Positions 60,689 through 64,000 of a DNA stretch of 64,000 nt are shown here, piece by piece. The DNA is from VXNE01 sp965203615 (GTDB taxonomy: Bacteria > Pseudomonadota > Gammaproteobacteria > Pseudomonadales > Azotimanducaceae), in assembly GCA_965203615.1 (NCBI GenBank), contig OZ241900.1:186001-250000 (forward strand), written 5' to 3'. The notes below the pieces were generated by a model that was given only the letters and a program-made list of their open reading frames with translations, searched no databases and was not told the origin of the DNA. Position numbers and translations under genes: made by a program. Positions within the stretch are counted from its first letter, which is position 1; each line of letters starts with the position of its first letter.

Positions 60689-62491
60689 TCAGGCTGGCTC
60701 CCGGCGACCGCACCTGAAGTAGGTCTTCGGTCCCGAATCGTCGGAGCACGTCAGGTGGTATGGCATCAGTTCGATCCCCGTGCCGGCGATTCGAAACGAT
60801 CCGTCCGCGGAATCTTCGAGCGTCTCCAGCGCTTCATCGGGTAGCCGTCCATCGAAGGGTTCGTCATCGGGGATTGCCGAGATTCGCTGTGCCAGTGCAA
60901 TCGGGCCGCGGGTGAAGGCGACCCACTGCTGGCCGCGCTCACCATCCTGGACATGCAGGTTCAGTTCAAACTCGGCATCGATGGCGAGGACATCGCCACT
61001 GTCCCACCGGCGGCGCAACTCGTGGAAGCCCCGATCGTTGACCGTGACCTCCATGCTCGAGCCGTTGACCCGCACACCTGAGAGGGCCGTGCCCGCGGGA
61101 AGCCTGAACTCGCACGTATAGGTCCCGGGGCTCGCGACTTCGAAGCGAATCTCCGTAGTTGGATCGGCGGGAAAATCGCTCTCCACTACCAGGGTGCCGC
61201 CGCCAAATACTTCGCGGAGCGCCACGGTACACGGGGCCAGCGTGCTGATCGAGAGATGGCCGTCGATCTCGCCAACGAGGTGGCCCGCCACCATTTCCAT
61301 TCCCCGGGGCATGCTCGAGGCGCAGCAGGTCATTCTCTCGTCGTATGGCGGCCGCGCCTCGTTGGGGGCCGTGAAATAGCACCATTGGACGCCGTCCCCA
61401 TGCTGGTGGCCATGCAGGCTGTTGTACAGGGTCACTTCCGCCGCATCGAGGTACGCGCTCTCGCCCGTGAATTCGAAAAGATGCAGGCAAAGCTGTATCC
61501 AGGTCGCGTCGCAGCAACCCTCCACCGAGACTGCCCAGGGATCGAAGTCTTCGGTGCGGGCAAAGCACTCCTGGTTAGCGTTGTAGGACATGTGCCGGGT
61601 CCACGGACCGCCGGTGACGAGGATGTGGTTCTTCCTGATTTCGGCCCAGCCGTTGACCGCCGTGTCGAGGTATTCGCGTTTGCCGGTACACCGGTATAGC
61701 CGGAGATAGCCCAGCAGGTTCGCCATGAGCTGGTAGCCTTTCCCATCACCCGGACCCACGACGCTGCCGCCGCTTCGCATCGTGCTCATCAGTCTGAGAC
61801 CGGGGTTGGCCTCCATTCTTCGGACGATGTGCTCGGCGAAATCCCGGTACTTCGTATCTTCGGTCCGCTCGTAGAGCATGACGATCGATTCGAGCAGCGT
61901 CGTCGCGGAGATCCCCCTCCGCGTTCCGTACTTCGTCAGGTCCGCCCCGTCCCCGCCGTAGACCTCGATCAGGAGGTCGGCCATGCGCCGGCAAGCGTCG
62001 ACCACCCGTGCGTTCGGAAATACCGCCTCGTAGGTCAGCAAGCCATAGAAGTTGTACCGGTGCGTCCAAGTGTCCCACCCGGCGCGTGGTTTCCGATCCG
62101 TCGGGACATCCATGTCGTCGTGCGGTTTCGCCACGGGAACGTTCTCGGGTTGCGCCACGAAGGTGGAATCGGGCGCATAGGTGCCGAGATAGCCATCCGG
62201 CAACTGCGTGGCGAGCAGGCGCTCAACGTTGCGCTCAAGTTCGGCCCGGAGCTTTCCGTCGCGTGTCGCCAGCAAGGCGAGCGTCGCGGCGTGCAGCCAT
62301 TTTCCGAGATGCTCGCCCTGCCAGGGATGGGCGCCGGGCCTCCTCTCGAATCCGTCGATGAGATAGCCCGACTCCGCCATGTACCAGAGGCGGTGATTGC
62401 GCCACAGATCGAGTCTTTCCCCCTGCGATCCACGCACCTCGACCGTGTCGAGCGCTCGCCACCTGTTCATGCCACCGGCAGATTCGTCCAT
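60689..62491 (-). CDS. Glycoside hydrolase family 127-like protein (beta-L-arabinofuranosidase type)
   Basis: About 600 aa, (alpha/alpha)6-barrel. Early LWRNHRLWYMAESGYLIDGF, then LATQLPDGYLGTY, NFYGLLTYEAVF, and MTCCASSMPRGMEMVAGHL near residue 388, the slot of the CC-x-x-N zinc-cysteine motif of HypBA1. Here Asn is not in the usual position (CCASSM), so catalysis may differ. No signal peptide. GAGGAG before ATG 62491 chooses that start over two upstream or downstream Met codons. It is convergent with the TlpA-like gene (10 bp). Confidence 0.82.
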   Translation of the reverse strand: MDESAGGMNRWRALDTVEVRGSQGERLDLWRNHRLWYMAESGYLIDGFERRPGAHPWQGEHLGKWLHAATLALLATRDGKLRAELERNVERLLATQLPDGYLGTYAPDSTFVAQPENVPVAKPHDDMDVPTDRKPRAGWDTWTHRYNFYGLLTYEAVFPNARVVDACRRMADLLIEVYGGDGADLTKYGTRRGISATTLLESIVMLYERTEDTKYRDFAEHIVRRMEANPGLRLMSTMRSGGSVVGPGDGKGYQLMANLLGYLRLYRCTGKREYLDTAVNGWAEIRKNHILVTGGPWTRHMSYNANQECFARTEDFDPWAVSVEGCCDATWIQLCLHLFEFTGESAYLDAAEVTLYNSLHGHQHGDGVQWCYFTAPNEARPPYDERMTCCASSMPRGMEMVAGHLVGEIDGHLSISTLAPCTVALREVFGGGTLVVESDFPADPTTEIRFEVASPGTYTCEFRLPAGTALSGVRVNGSSMEVTVNDRGFHELRRRWDSGDVLAIDAEFELNLHVQDGERGQQWVAFTRGPIALAQRISAIPDDEPFDGRLPDEALETLEDSADGSFRIAGTGIELMPYHLTCSDDSGPKTYFRCGRREPA

Positions 62492-62649
62492 CCCCGCTTC
62501 TCCTCGCAGCAAGACATCCCGTCAACGTGGCAAAACGTAACACGGGAGCCACGGGGCCGCGCCGCTATCGCCGCAACGACGAAGTCCCCGCAGCCGCATC
62601 AACATGCCGATCCGGTAGGATTGACCTGCCACCCGACGCGGACTTCGAG

Positions 62650-63708
62650 ATGGACCCCATCAGCCAGGGCGCGCTCGGCGCCACCGCGCCGCAGGCCATA
62701 CTGGGCCGCGGCAAACTCCCGGCCTTCGCGTTCCTCGGCTGCGTCGCGGGCATGGCGCCCGACCTCGACGTGCTCATCCACTCATCCACGGATCCGTTGC
62801 TGTTCCTCGAGTTCCACCGCCAGTTCACCCATGCGTTGTTGTTCATTCCCGTCGGCGCCGCACTCGTCGCGGTGCTGTTGCACGGCGTCGTGCGGCGCAC
62901 CCTGCGATTCAGGGAAACCTACCTGGCATGCCTGCTCGGCTATGCCACGCACGGTCTGCTGGACGGCTGCACGGCGTACGGCACCCAGCTCCTCTGGCCG
63001 TTCTCCGACTACCGGGTCGGCTGGAACAACGTCTCCATCGTCGATCCCCTGTTCACGTTGCCCCTGCTCTGCCTGGCGATCCTCGCCGCCACCCTGCGCC
63101 GCCGCGCATTCGCCGTCGCGGGACTGATGTGGGCGCTCGGCTACCTGCTGCTCGGCGTCGTCCAGCACCAGCGGGCCGAGACCGCCGGCGAACAACTTGC
63201 CGCAGCGCGGGGCCACCAGCCGCAACGCCTTTCCGCGAGCCCGGGCCTGGGCAACCTGCTCCTCTGGCGGGTCGTGTACGAACACGACGACGCGTACTAC
63301 ATCGACGCCGTCCGTACCGGTCTGGCGGTGGGCGCATGCCCCGGCGCCAGCATCCCGCGGCTCGACCTGGCGCGCGACTTCCCATGGCTCGATCCGGGCA
63401 GCCAGCAAAGGCGCGACGTCGAGCGTTTCCGCTGGTTCGCCGATGGATACCTCGCCGTCGATCCGCGCCTGCCCAGTCGGATTATCGACATCGGCTACTC
63501 GATAATGCCCAACTCCACCGAGGCACTGTGGGGCATCGATCTCGATCCCGGCGCGGCCATGGACCGGCACGTTCGTTACGTGGAGCACGAAGCGTCCCGT
63601 TCCGACCAAATCCGCCGATACCTGCAATTGCTGATGAGCGAAGACTGCTCTGGTCGTCTCGACGCCCGCGACGGTTCATTCCATGACGGCCGAGCCGACT
63701 CGCGGTGA
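62650..63708 (+). CDS. YdjM-type membrane-bound hydrolase-like protein (DUF457)
   Basis: 352 aa. The opening MDPISQGALGATAPQA, GMAPDLDVLIHSSTDPLLFL and HRQFTHALLFIP carry the His/Asp residues of the DUF457/YdjM family (LexA-regulated, membrane, predicted metal-dependent hydrolase). About four membrane helices lie within residues 20-165; the C-terminal half is soluble. Function in the family is not established. The ATG 62650 is where family members begin. It is divergent from the GH127-like gene. Confidence 0.85.
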   Translation: MDPISQGALGATAPQAILGRGKLPAFAFLGCVAGMAPDLDVLIHSSTDPLLFLEFHRQFTHALLFIPVGAALVAVLLHGVVRRTLRFRETYLACLLGYATHGLLDGCTAYGTQLLWPFSDYRVGWNNVSIVDPLFTLPLLCLAILAATLRRRAFAVAGLMWALGYLLLGVVQHQRAETAGEQLAAARGHQPQRLSASPGLGNLLLWRVVYEHDDAYYIDAVRTGLAVGACPGASIPRLDLARDFPWLDPGSQQRRDVERFRWFADGYLAVDPRLPSRIIDIGYSIMPNSTEALWGIDLDPGAAMDRHVRYVEHEASRSDQIRRYLQLLMSEDCSGRLDARDGSFHDGRADSR

Positions 63709-63939
63709 CGACTCCAACCACATAGTCGAGCACGCGCGGCAGCGGGACTGACGGGACGTGCGAGGCGCACGATCGCCGTCAAATGAACGAAAAGACCTGA
63801 TTTCCACCGCCATAGGCATATTGTTCATTCTTATTACATACTAATCCTCCATAAGTTCATCTAATGGACACACAAGGCAGTTTGACTTCCTGTAGGTTTT
63901 TTTTCGTCCTACGTGCCCATGCGACCACATGCCCAGACG
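63709..63939. other. AT-rich intergenic region
   Basis: 231 bp. Between about 63785 and 63895 it is far richer in A and T than the rest of the window, with an eight-T run starting near 63895 preceded by a weak CCTGTAGG hairpin. It may hold a promoter for either strand or a weak terminator. No gene is seen. Confidence 0.4.
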
Positions 63940-64000
63940 TTACCGGCGATACACCACCAGCATCTCCTCGGCGAAGCGCTCCGGGGCGCGCCGCTCCCCG
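63940..64000 (-). CDS. C-terminal fragment of an unidentified gene
   Basis: The last 19 codons of a possible minus-strand gene entering from the right: GERRAPERFAEEMLVVYRR then TAA. The codon composition fits the surrounding genes, but the fragment is too short to name. Confidence 0.35.
   Translation of the reverse strand, partial: GERRAPERFAEEMLVVYRR

Noticed and set aside
63860..63875. Further copy of the GGACACACA repeat near the right edge
   Set aside because: Only GGACACACA itself matches, without flanking unit sequence; chance is likely.

Overview
The window comes from a GC-rich bacterial chromosome, most likely a gammaproteobacterium. The support is the rpmF-fab-mltG cluster, rne next to rluC, an RNase E with a long arginine-rich tail, sdhCDAB-sucAB, msbA-lpxK-kdsB (a lipid A-bearing outer membrane), and bacterial selA-selB-selC. 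The repertoire of a sulfatase, a GH127-like enzyme, a PhyH-family dioxygenase and an amidohydrolase suits an environmental, possibly marine or host-associated, lineage. That last point is inference.

Layout. 1-4043 (minus): rpmF, fabD, acpP, fabG, fabF and the start of mltG. plsX and fabH are missing from their usual place and acpP/fabG are transposed. 4192-8924: maf, an RluC-type pseudouridine synthase, then rne behind a 0.7-kb leader. 8951-11625: murB, a short-chain dehydrogenase, kdsB. 11622-14492: one continuous frame carrying both the lipid A flippase MsbA and the lipid A kinase LpxK. 14515-23369 (minus): sdhCDAB-sucAB-lpd, a TCA-cycle operon running straight into the lipid A genes. gltA is nearby on the plus strand.

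23.4-31.3 kb is a repeat-rich zone. It holds a composite element with three 45-bp tandem copies and four separate arrays built on a TGTGTGTCC/GGACACACA core. A RAYT-type (REP-associated tyrosine) transposase gene sits between two of the arrays, so the arrays are its probable substrates.

31.3-34.6 kb: selA, selB and selC (tRNA-Sec) for selenocysteine insertion. A 9.5-kb island, bounded by a 24-bp direct repeat of the tRNA 3' end (34583-34606 and 44065-44088), is inserted in selC. It encodes an integrase, two AlpA-like regulators, a probable replication protein with about 22-bp internal repeats, terminase, HK97 capsid, prohead protease, portal, an HNH nuclease and one secreted cargo protein. 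It has no tail or lysis genes. This resembles a capsid-forming phage satellite (cf-PICI type) more than a prophage. An orphan AbiEi-like antitoxin with a palindromic operator lies just outside.

44.9-63.7 kb is accessory metabolism and export: a PhyH-like dioxygenase, a YejA-like peptide-binding protein, two methyltransferases around a MetE/UROD-like protein, a Tat-exported Fe/Mn superoxide dismutase, a beta-lactamase-fold hydrolase, a sulfatase, a two-gene ABC exporter with an enlarged partner, an SDR, a TlpA-like thioredoxin, a GH127-like glycosidase and a YdjM-type membrane protein.
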